Assembly: GCF_900109465.1 (NCBI RefSeq)
Contig: NZ_FOAZ01000002.1
Coordinates: 62,001 to 126,000, forward strand
Reading direction: 5' to 3'
Length of the DNA stretch: 64,000 bases
Source of the DNA: Streptacidiphilus jiangxiensis
GTDB taxonomy: Bacteria; Actinomycetota; Actinomycetes; Streptomycetales; Streptomycetaceae
Below, in pieces: positions 34,961 through 42,407 of this stretch. Below the pieces are notes generated by a model. It had not been told where the DNA came from, searched no databases, and saw only the letters and a list, made by a program, of their open reading frames with translations. Position 1 is the first letter of the stretch; each line of letters starts with the position of its first letter. A program made the translations under genes and the position numbers.

Positions 34961-35314
34961 CTAGCCTCGAAGCGCGTTGAGCCGGTCGGGGTCGATGGTG
35001 CTGTGGCGATTGTGCAGTTGGATCACCAGAGCCAGCAGCAGGGCGGTGACGGTCGCCCCGACGACCACGTCGGTCAGGGCCAGAGCCTGGACCACAGGGT
35101 CGACGACCACGGAGCGGGGTGAGGTGTCGGAGTAGACCGGGGCAGTGCCGCCGCGCCGGAAGCCGACCGTCAACAGCAGGACATACGTGGAGGACTGCGC
35201 CACCGCCAGGCAGCCGACGGCATGGATCAGGTTGCGACTGGTCACCAGCCCGTAGACACCGACCAGCAGCAGCCATCCGGCGACCAGGTACGGCAGTGGC
35301 CCGAGCAGGTTCAT
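34961..35314 (-). CDS. mrpC: Mrp antiporter subunit C (NuoK-like)
   Basis: A 117-aa three-span protein. LPYLVAGWLLLVGVYGLVTS, NLIHAVGCLAVAQSSTYVLL and VVDPVVQALALTDVVVGATV match MrpC/NuoK, including the DPxxQALxLTDVV signature. Its ATG overlaps the stop of the mrpB-like gene by 4 nt. Confidence 0.87.
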   Translation of the reverse strand: MNLLGPLPYLVAGWLLLVGVYGLVTSRNLIHAVGCLAVAQSSTYVLLLTVGFRRGGTAPVYSDTSPRSVVVDPVVQALALTDVVVGATVTALLLALVIQLHNRHSTIDPDRLNALRG

Positions 35315-36072
35315 CGCTCCGCCTTCTTGCGGAATGCTCCCCCTGCGGGGCCGGTCGCGAAGAGTGTCTGATCCAGGAAGTAGGCCAGCACGACGATGAC
35401 ACCCGAGGCGACCTCGATGCCGACAGCGGCGTTGATGACGGGGACCAGGCCGCCTGAGGACAGTGTGTTGAACGTACCCAGCGGCAGCACGTTCTGCAGG
35501 TACGCCACTCCGGCGACCAGTCCGGCCAGACCCAGGACGGTGAAGGCCCCGGCGGCGACGGCATCGGCTTGGTCCAGCAACTCGCGTGGGCGGATCCGCT
35601 GCAGTGCCCGGTAGTCGGCCGCGACGTAGGCCAGGTGGAGTGCGGTGGCCAGGACGACACCGCCCTGGAAGCCGCCGCCGGGGCTGAGCTGCCCGTGGGC
35701 GACGATGTAGATACCCGTCAGCAGCGCCACCGGCAGCAGCAAGGCCCCGAACAGGCGGGTGGAGGGCAGGACGCGCACCGGTCGCGGGCGGGTGTTGTGG
35801 TCGTGGCTGGTGCGCCGTAGCAGGGCGGTCGCGCCGAGGACCGCGCCGAAGAGGATGGACTCCTCGCCCAGGGTGTCGAAGGCCCGCTGGTCGAAGTTGA
35901 TCGAGGAGATGGTGTTCGCGGTGCGCTGTCTGAGCGTGGCGGCCACCGCGCGGTCCCCGTACGGGTGAACGGCGGTTCCGAAGTGCGGCAGGCGCAGGCA
36001 CGCCATCGTGTACAGGGCGGCGATGACTGCGGCGGCGCCCCAGAACAGCCGGATGCGCGCCGTGCGGCTCAC
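35311..36072 (-). CDS. mrpB: Mrp antiporter subunit B (MnhB domain)
   Basis: A 253-aa protein. The N-terminal 100 residues carry an extra span and the segment RTANTISSINFDQRAFDTLG then EESILFGAVLGATALLR, which in other systems is the end of MrpA (MbhE type). Residues about 105-245 are MnhB (LLLPVALLTGIYIVAHGQLS, PGGGFQGGVVLATAL). So it is an MbhE-MnhB fusion. Overlaps both neighbours by 4 nt. Confidence 0.85.
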   Translation of the reverse strand: MSRTARIRLFWGAAAVIAALYTMACLRLPHFGTAVHPYGDRAVAATLRQRTANTISSINFDQRAFDTLGEESILFGAVLGATALLRRTSHDHNTRPRPVRVLPSTRLFGALLLPVALLTGIYIVAHGQLSPGGGFQGGVVLATALHLAYVAADYRALQRIRPRELLDQADAVAAGAFTVLGLAGLVAGVAYLQNVLPLGTFNTLSSGGLVPVINAAVGIEVASGVIVVLAYFLDQTLFATGPAGGAFRKKAER

Positions 36073-36404
36073 GACCCACCGCCCCGGCCGTTGGCCCCGG
36101 TCCCGTCAGGTCCGCCCCGTTCGTCCCGTTCACCTTGCCGAGCCTGGTGTTCCTTGCTTCGGATCCGGCGCACCGTGAGCATGATCAGCAGCGGCGTCAC
36201 CGCGGTGCCCACACCGAGCTGAGACAGGGCCACGTCGGGGGCTTGCAGCACGGTGAAGAGCAGGGCCAGGCCCAGGCCGAGCACGGCCAGCACTACTGCC
36301 TGGCGGGAGGGATCGCGGGTGAGCACCGCGACCGTGCCTACCGCTGCGACCAACAGCAGCGCGAGGAGCGCCAGGACCTCGTTCAGTGTGGCGACGCCGG
36401 TCAT
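36069..36404 (-). CDS. DUF4040 / MbhD-type subunit (C-terminal part of MrpA)
   Basis: A 111-aa protein with three spans: VLALLALLLVAAVGTVAVLT, AVVLAVLGLGLALLFTVLQ and the signature APDVALSQLGVGTAVTPLLI. In classical systems this is a C-terminal domain of MrpA; here it is a separate gene. The tail is charged and Gly-rich. 4-nt overlaps at both ends. Confidence 0.85.
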   Translation of the reverse strand: MTGVATLNEVLALLALLLVAAVGTVAVLTRDPSRQAVVLAVLGLGLALLFTVLQAPDVALSQLGVGTAVTPLLIMLTVRRIRSKEHQARQGERDERGGPDGTGANGRGGGS

Positions 36405-36712
36405 GTCCCGGCGTCCTCAGGACTGTGGGTGTTGTCGGTGGCTGCGGTGACCCGGCCGATCGCCATCGTGGTGACCGGGCCGCCGGCCGCCAGCAGTGCG
36501 CCGATCACGAGAAGCTTCACCGCGCCGCGGCCGGGCCCGGTGTCCAGGGCGAGCGCGAGCGCCACCAGTGGCGCGCCGAGGGATGTCGCGGGCGCCAGCG
36601 CGTGCAGCCGGGCGTACGGGCGGGGCAGCACCAGCAGAGCGCCAGCCGACAGCAGGAGCGTCGCGGTGGCGACCACCAGCATGGCCAAGGCGAGGACGTG
36701 GCGGACGGTCAT
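36401..36712 (-). CDS. mrpG: Mrp antiporter subunit G
   Basis: A 103-aa three-span protein. LLSAGALLVLPRPYARLHAL and APATSLGAPLVALALALD match the MrpG/PhaG signature (RxPDxYxRLHAxTKxxTLG). The ATG at 36712 overlaps the mrpF-like stop by 4 nt. Confidence 0.85.
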   Translation of the reverse strand: MTVRHVLALAMLVVATATLLLSAGALLVLPRPYARLHALAPATSLGAPLVALALALDTGPGRGAVKLLVIGALLAAGGPVTTMAIGRVTAATDNTHSPEDAGT

Positions 36713-37002
36713 GCGGTGTTCCCGCCGTTGGGACTGCTCGTCCGCGACTCCCGTGCGGGTGAGAGGAGCCGAGTGAAGACCAGCGTTCCGGCCGGCCCCA
36801 GCACCGCCAGAACCAGGGCGAGGTCGACGTAGGAGCTGCGGCTGAACCCCTGCGCGAGGAGGAGGAACAGCACGGTAGTCATCACGGTGGCCAGGTTCGC
36901 GCCGGCGAGGCGCTGCGGCGCGGAGCCGCGGCAAGCCACCCACACACACGGGCCCAGTCCCAACGGCAGCAGGAGCAGAGCCGCCAGCAGCCAGGCGTTC
37001 AC
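36709..37002 (-). CDS. mrpF: Mrp antiporter subunit F
   Basis: A 97-aa three-span protein. APQRLAGANLATVMTTVLFL and SYVDLALVLAVLGPAGTLVF match MrpF (R..G.N......D.AL..A...F..T). Starts with GTG at 37002, overlapping the mrpE-like stop by 4 nt (GTGA). Confidence 0.83.
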   Translation of the reverse strand: MNAWLLAALLLLPLGLGPCVWVACRGSAPQRLAGANLATVMTTVLFLLLAQGFSRSSYVDLALVLAVLGPAGTLVFTRLLSPARESRTSSPNGGNTA

Positions 37003-37487
37003 GACGCCTCCGCCCCGGTCAGGACCGACTCGAGGCGTGAGGGCGAATCGAACAGCGAGTGCAAGGACAGGACCGGCACCTGTTCCTGGTCCTCGTGCAC
37101 GTCGACTACACAGCTGCCCGGTGTGGCAGAGAGCAGCGCACAGGCCCAGGGCACGCCGACCTCCGGACGGAGCCGCACCCGCGAGAACCGGCCCCGGGCC
37201 GGGCGTCCGCGCGCCGCAGCCCAGGTGAGCCGCGCCAGGTGGACGGTCTCGGTCACCACGGCGCCCGGCCACGCCCACAGCGCCGCCCCCAGGTGCCCGG
37301 CCGGACCCACGACTGGCCGCGCGGCATGGTGGACGGCCATCGCGCCAGCAGCTGCGAGTGCGGAGGCGACCGCTCCGATCATGAGTTCCAACGGGGCCAA
37401 CGTGCTGATGAAGACCAGGTAGACCACGAAGAGCAGCGCCCACCAGGCAGCCGATTCGAGGGCGGTCCGCCACCCGTGGTCAGGCAT
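36999..37487 (-). CDS. mrpE: Mrp antiporter subunit E
   Basis: A 162-aa protein. Two N-terminal spans (AAWWALLFVVYLVFISTLAP, LELMIGAVASALAAAGAM) and a soluble C-terminal domain with CALLSATPGSCVVDVHED, the S.T(P)G(T/S) motif of MrpE. AAGGAG precedes the ATG at 37487. First gene of the operon E-F-G-(DUF4040)-B-C-D. The complex is expected to exchange Na+ or K+ for H+ across the membrane. Confidence 0.86.
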   Translation of the reverse strand: MPDHGWRTALESAAWWALLFVVYLVFISTLAPLELMIGAVASALAAAGAMAVHHAARPVVGPAGHLGAALWAWPGAVVTETVHLARLTWAAARGRPARGRFSRVRLRPEVGVPWACALLSATPGSCVVDVHEDQEQVPVLSLHSLFDSPSRLESVLTGAEAS

Positions 37488-37583
37488 CGGCACTCTCCTT
37501 CGTCGGCCTGCGGGTTGCGGCACGTTCGACGGCCGATGTTCACCCCGCGTCCCGACCGCGAGCAGCACGTTGCGGTCCGGGGG

Positions 37584-37608
37584 GTTTCATCCGAACGCGA
37601 ACGGCTAG
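37584..37608 (+). promoter_or_regulatory. candidate SigB-type promoter for the 37650 cluster
   Basis: GTTT, 15 nt, GGCTAG, ending 41 nt before the GTG start of the ThDP enzyme gene. GTTT matches the strong SigB -35; the -10 differs in two bases from GGGTAC/T. Confidence 0.35.
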
Positions 37609-37649
37609 TCGCGCTGAAGGGACTGTTGTCTACCGCGAGGGAGATCAGC

Positions 37650-39464
37650 GTGTCCACGAAGGTATCCGACCACGTCCTGCACAGGCTGCAGGAGTGGGGT
37701 GTCGAGCACGTCTTCGGCTATGCGGGTGACGGGATCAACGGCCTGCTCGCGGCCTGGGGCCGCGCTGAGAACAACCCGCAGTTCGTGCAGGCCCGGCACG
37801 AGGAGATGGCGGCGTTCGAAGCCGTCGGCTACGCGAAGTTCTCCGGCCGCGTCGGAGTGTGCGCGGCGACCTCGGGTCCAGGCGCGATCCACCTGCTCAA
37901 CGGCCTCTACGACGCCAAGCTCGACCACGTCCCGGTCGTCGCGATCGTGGGCCAGACCAACCGCAGCGCCATGGGCGGGTCCTACCAGCAGGAAGTCGAC
38001 CTGCTGAGCCTGTTCAAGGACGTCGCCTCGGAATACTGCGAGATGGTGACCGTGCCCGAGCAGCTGCCCAACGTCCTGGACCGGGCGATGCGCACCGCCT
38101 ACGCCAGGCGCACCGTCACAGCGGTCATCATTCCCGCCGACGTCCAGGACCTGCCGTACGAGGCCCCGACCCACGCCTTCAAGATGGTGCCCTCCAGCCT
38201 GGGGCTGACCCACTCCGCGCCGATCCCGGACGACGCCGAGATCCGCCGGGCCGCGGAGGTCCTCAATGCCGGCGAGAGGGTCGCGATCCTGCTCGGTCAG
38301 GGTGCACGCCATGCCCGGTCGCAGGTCGAGCAGCTCGCGGAGCTGCTCGGGGCTGGGGTGGCGAAGGCACTGCTGGGCAAGGACGTCCTGCCGGACACCC
38401 TGCCGTACGTCACCGGCTCCATCGGGCTACTGGGCACCCGCGCGTCTTATGAACTGATGCGCGACTGCGACACCCTGCTCACGATCGGCTCCAGCTTCCC
38501 CTACACCCAGTTCCTGCCCGAGTTCGACCAGGCCCGCGCGGTACAAATCGACATCGACCCGTTCATGGTCGGCCTGCGCTATCCGTTCGAGGTCAACCTG
38601 GTCGGCGACGCGGCGAAGACACTCGACGCGCTGCTCCCGCTGGTGGAGCTCAAGCCCGACCGCAGCTGGCAGCAGACCGTGGTCAAGAACGCCACCCGTT
38701 GGTGGGAGGTGATGGAGCGGCGCGCCGCACTGGCGGCCGACCCGGTCAACCCCGAACACGTCGTACACGCCCTGGACGCGCTGCTGCCGGACGATGTGAT
38801 GCTCAGCGCCGACTCGGGCAGCTCCGCCAACTGGTACGCGCGCCACCTGCGCATGCGCGGGCAGATGCGCGGCTCGCTGTCGGGCAACCTCGCCACCATG
38901 GGTCCTGGCGTGCCGTACGCGATCGGCGCGAAGTTCGCTCATTCCGACCGCCCCGCCATCGCGATCGTCGGCGACGGCGCGATGCAGATGAACGGCCTGG
39001 CCGAGCTGATCACGGCCGCCAAGTACTACCGCCAGTGGGAGGACCCGCGCCTGATCGTGGCGGTGCTGAACAACCGCGACCTCAACCAGGTCACGTGGGA
39101 GCTGCGCGCCATGGAAGGCGCACCGCAGTTCCTGCCCTCCCAAGAGCTTCCCGACATCCCCTACGCCCGGATCGCCGAGAACCTCGGCTTGATCAGCATC
39201 AGCGTCGAGAAGCCCGACCAGGTGGACGACGCCTGGAAGCAGGCCCTGCACGCCGACCGTCCGTGCCTCGTCGAGTTCCGCACCGACCCGGCCGTGCCGC
39301 CGATCCCGCCGCACGCCGACTGGGCGCAGATGAAGGCCACCGCGTCCGCCGTGCTGCATGGCGACAGCGACCGCACCGGCATGATCCGGCAAGGAGTGAA
39401 GGCCAAGATCCAGGAGTTCCTGCCGGGAAGCGGCAAGTCCGTCGACGACGGGGGCGAGAAGTGA
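37650..39464 (+). CDS. thiamine-diphosphate enzyme, pyruvate oxidase/dehydrogenase (PoxB) type
   Basis: A 604-aa three-domain ThDP enzyme. The N-terminal domain has GVEHVFGYAGDGINGLLAAW and the catalytic Glu in QARHEEMAAFEAVGYAKFSG; the middle domain has ERVAILLGQGARHA; the C-terminal domain has the ThDP motif G441-D-G443 (AIVGDGAMQMNGLAEL) ending in NN. It most resembles PoxB, which oxidatively decarboxylates pyruvate, but acetolactate-synthase-like specificity cannot be excluded. GTG start with GAGGGAG upstream. First gene of the redox cluster, divergent from mrpE. Confidence 0.85.
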   Translation: MSTKVSDHVLHRLQEWGVEHVFGYAGDGINGLLAAWGRAENNPQFVQARHEEMAAFEAVGYAKFSGRVGVCAATSGPGAIHLLNGLYDAKLDHVPVVAIVGQTNRSAMGGSYQQEVDLLSLFKDVASEYCEMVTVPEQLPNVLDRAMRTAYARRTVTAVIIPADVQDLPYEAPTHAFKMVPSSLGLTHSAPIPDDAEIRRAAEVLNAGERVAILLGQGARHARSQVEQLAELLGAGVAKALLGKDVLPDTLPYVTGSIGLLGTRASYELMRDCDTLLTIGSSFPYTQFLPEFDQARAVQIDIDPFMVGLRYPFEVNLVGDAAKTLDALLPLVELKPDRSWQQTVVKNATRWWEVMERRAALAADPVNPEHVVHALDALLPDDVMLSADSGSSANWYARHLRMRGQMRGSLSGNLATMGPGVPYAIGAKFAHSDRPAIAIVGDGAMQMNGLAELITAAKYYRQWEDPRLIVAVLNNRDLNQVTWELRAMEGAPQFLPSQELPDIPYARIAENLGLISISVEKPDQVDDAWKQALHADRPCLVEFRTDPAVPPIPPHADWAQMKATASAVLHGDSDRTGMIRQGVKAKIQEFLPGSGKSVDDGGEK

Positions 39465-39919
39465 TGCGGCACGAAGGCACGCCACTCGGCGTGACGGCTC
39501 GCGCGCTCGACAACGTCCGTACCGGGCGCTTCCAGCGAACGCTCGCGCTGACCACCGCGGTGGGGTCGGTGGTCACCGCTGTCGAGATCTACTTCGAGCA
39601 CGACCGGGCCGGCTTCGGCAACAGAATGATGTGGTGGCCAGTGGTCCTCGGCCCGATCGGCGCGGTCGCCGGCGTGGCCGGGGCCTGCAACCGCCGGCTG
39701 GCTCGCACACTCCTGCCCCTCGCGTCCGTCGCGATCACCGCCAACGGCGTCCAAGGCACCTACCTGCACCTGCGCGGCATCGCCCAGAAGCCCGGCGGCT
39801 GGCGCATGGCCCGCTACAACATCGAGATGGGGCCGCCGATGCTCGCCCCCGCGCTGATGAGCATGGTCGGCGGCATGGGCCTGGTCGCCGCCGTTCTGCG
39901 CCGCGAAGGAAGCACGTGA
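39464..39919 (+). CDS. small membrane protein coupled to ThDP enzyme
   Basis: A 151-aa protein with about four hydrophobic segments (LALTTAVGSVVTAVEIYFEH, WWPVVLGPIGAVAGVAGAC, LLPLASVAITANGVQGTYLH, APALMSMVGGMGLVAAVL). The ATG overlaps the previous stop by one base (TGATG); GTG at 39461 is an alternative. The segment ARYNIEMGPPMLAPAL suggests a relative of membrane proteins found beside GMC oxidoreductases. Perhaps a membrane anchor or electron-transfer partner for the next protein; this is inference. Confidence 0.7.
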   Translation: MRHEGTPLGVTARALDNVRTGRFQRTLALTTAVGSVVTAVEIYFEHDRAGFGNRMMWWPVVLGPIGAVAGVAGACNRRLARTLLPLASVAITANGVQGTYLHLRGIAQKPGGWRMARYNIEMGPPMLAPALMSMVGGMGLVAAVLRREGST

Positions 39920-42360
39920 CTGGGGCGAAGAACCCACGCGGGTTCTCGGACGAGCACAAGGCGCCAGTGCCACGACGCTTCCCCGGCTATGACGTCCTGG
40001 GCCAGTCCGAGCACTGGGACCGGGCCATCCAGGGTGTGGTCCTGAGCCGGATCGGGCCGCAACCGGCGCTGCGGTTCTTCACCCCAGCCGAGCAGGCCAC
40101 GGCGGAAGCCCTGTTCGACCTACTGCTCGACCAGGACGACGACCTCCCCAAGGTACCGGTGCTGGAGATGGTGGACGCCCGACTGGCCGAACTCCAGACC
40201 GACGGCTGGCGCTACCAGGACATGCCGCCCGACGACCAGGCCTGGCAGCGGTCGCTTGCCGCCCTCGACCTGGACGCCGCCCACCACGAGGGCGTCGAGA
40301 GCTTCGCGGCGCTCCCGAAGGAGCGTCAGGCCGTCCGGGTGCAGGCCGTGCAGGACCTCGACGCCAAGCCCTGGTACGGCCTCCCGGCGGTGCACGTATG
40401 GAGCCTTTGGACCCGCTACGCCTGCACGGCCTACTACGCGCACCCGCAGGCGTGGAACGAGATCGGCTTCGGCGGCCCCGCTTACCCCCGCGGCTACCTC
40501 CGCCTCGGCGTCGACGCCCGCGAACCCTGGGAGACTCCCGACCAGCACCCCGAACAGGACCCGGTCGCCCCCGCACGAAACCAAACCGAGACCGCCCGAC
40601 CGCCACGCCTGGAGGAGACCGGCACGGGCGACCCAGGCCACCACTCGGTGCTCCGCGCCGCCCGCGACACCATGCTTCTGACGGGCCGCTCACAGCGCCG
40701 GGTCAGGGAGCGCAACGGATCCGCCTGGCTGCTGCCCAACGACGGGACCCGCTTCGACCGGCAACTCATCCGCGACATGCGCCGCTTCGACGACGCAGAC
40801 GAGGTGGACCTGGTCATCGTCGGCTGCGGCGCGGGCGGCAGCGTCCTGGCACAGCGGATGGCCCGGCACGGCTGGAGCGTGGTCGTGCTCGAGGCAGGCC
40901 CGTTCTGGGACCCGGACACCGACTGGGTCAGCGACGAAGCCGGATCCCACCACCTGTACTGGACCGAGCCGCGCGTCATTTCCGGAGCCGACCCGGTCCC
41001 CATGGGCTCCAACAACTCCGGGCGGGGAGTCGGCGGCTCCATGGTCCACTACGCCGGCTACACCCCCCGTTTCCACCCCTCCGACTTCCGCACCCACACC
41101 TTGGACGGCGTGGGCGCCGACTGGCCTTTGACGTACACAGACCTCAAACCCTCCTACGAGCTCCTCGAACAGGAACTCCCCGTCGCCGGTCAGTACTGGC
41201 CCTGGGGTGACCCCCACCCCTACCCGTACGCCCCGCATCCCGTCGGCGGCAACGGCGAGATCTTCCTGCGCGGCGCCGCGGCACTCGGCATCCAGGCCCG
41301 CGTCGGCCCCGTCGCCATCACAAACGGCCGCTTCGGCAACCGCCCGCACTGCGTATACCGGGGCTTCTGCCTCCAAGGCTGCAAGGTCAACGCGAAAGCC
41401 TCACCGCTGATCACCCACATACCGGACGCGCTGGCCCACGGCGCAGAGATCCGCGCCGACGCCATGGCCACCAGCGTCGAGACCGACGCCGAGGGACGTC
41501 TCGCGACCGGCGTCCGGTACGTGCGCGGAGGACACGAACACCTCCAGCGGGCCCGCAACGTCGCGGTGGCCGGCTATTCCATCGAGACACCCCGCCTCTT
41601 GCTCAACTCGCACAACTCCCGCTTCCCCGAGGGCCTGTGCAACGACCACGACCTTGTCGGCCGCTACCTGATGGTGCAGGGCGCCCCGCAGACCGCCGGA
41701 CGCTTCACCGCCGAGATCCGCGCCTACAAGGCTCCCCCACCGGAGGTCTCCACCGAGGCCTTCTACGAGACGGACCCGGCCCAGCCCTATCGACGCGGCT
41801 TCTCCCTCCAGACCGTCTCACCGCTGCCCATCACCTGGGCCGAACACGTCGCCGCGCAACGCCACTGGGGCGCGGACCTGCGCCACTACATGGACGACTA
41901 CATCCACTGGGCCACCCTCGGCGCGCTGTGCGAACTACTGCCCCAGCCCGACAACCGCGTCACCCTGGCCGACGAACACGACCGCTACGGCCTGCCCGTC
42001 GCCGACTTCTCGTACACCCAGTGCGACAACGACCGGCAGCTGATCAAGGCCGCCACCGGCGTCATGGAGAACCTCCTCCACGCCGCGGGCGCCACCGAGG
42101 TGATGACCATCGACCGCTACGCCCACCTGGTGGGCGGCTGCCGCATGGCCGACAGTCCGCAGCACGGCATCGTCAACGCCGACCTGCGGACGTTCGCGAT
42201 CCCCAACCTGCTTATCACCGACGGCAGCGTCATGCCGACCCAAGGCAGCGCCAATCCGGCGCTGACCATCATGGCGCTGGTCGACCGCGCCGCCACGCGA
42301 CTCGCCACCGGCAGCCGCGGCGGTCTGCGCGCACCGTTCCGGCAGGAGGTGACGCGGTAG
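39916..42360 (+). CDS. fused gluconate-2-dehydrogenase-subunit-3-like / GMC oxidoreductase
   Basis: An 814-aa fusion. Residues about 30-205 match the gluconate 2-dehydrogenase subunit 3 family (LRFFTPAEQATAEALFDLLL, ending HPQAWNEIGFGGPAYPRGYL). A Pro/Glu-rich linker follows (about 210-265). From about 290 it is a GMC flavoprotein: FAD motif G303-C-G305-A-G-G308, GSNNSGRGVGGSMVHYAGYT, HCVYRGFCLQGCKVNA, and a C-terminal LVGGCRMADSPQHGIVNADL region with NPALTIMALVDRA. No signal peptide. The GTG start overlaps the previous stop by 4 nt. It probably oxidises a sugar or sterol-like alcohol. Confidence 0.86.
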   Translation: MTGAKNPRGFSDEHKAPVPRRFPGYDVLGQSEHWDRAIQGVVLSRIGPQPALRFFTPAEQATAEALFDLLLDQDDDLPKVPVLEMVDARLAELQTDGWRYQDMPPDDQAWQRSLAALDLDAAHHEGVESFAALPKERQAVRVQAVQDLDAKPWYGLPAVHVWSLWTRYACTAYYAHPQAWNEIGFGGPAYPRGYLRLGVDAREPWETPDQHPEQDPVAPARNQTETARPPRLEETGTGDPGHHSVLRAARDTMLLTGRSQRRVRERNGSAWLLPNDGTRFDRQLIRDMRRFDDADEVDLVIVGCGAGGSVLAQRMARHGWSVVVLEAGPFWDPDTDWVSDEAGSHHLYWTEPRVISGADPVPMGSNNSGRGVGGSMVHYAGYTPRFHPSDFRTHTLDGVGADWPLTYTDLKPSYELLEQELPVAGQYWPWGDPHPYPYAPHPVGGNGEIFLRGAAALGIQARVGPVAITNGRFGNRPHCVYRGFCLQGCKVNAKASPLITHIPDALAHGAEIRADAMATSVETDAEGRLATGVRYVRGGHEHLQRARNVAVAGYSIETPRLLLNSHNSRFPEGLCNDHDLVGRYLMVQGAPQTAGRFTAEIRAYKAPPPEVSTEAFYETDPAQPYRRGFSLQTVSPLPITWAEHVAAQRHWGADLRHYMDDYIHWATLGALCELLPQPDNRVTLADEHDRYGLPVADFSYTQCDNDRQLIKAATGVMENLLHAAGATEVMTIDRYAHLVGGCRMADSPQHGIVNADLRTFAIPNLLITDGSVMPTQGSANPALTIMALVDRAATRLATGSRGGLRAPFRQEVTR

Positions 42361-42407
42361 CACCTTCCATGCAGTGCCCACAGGCGAACGAGCGAAGAGA
42401 CAGCCCG

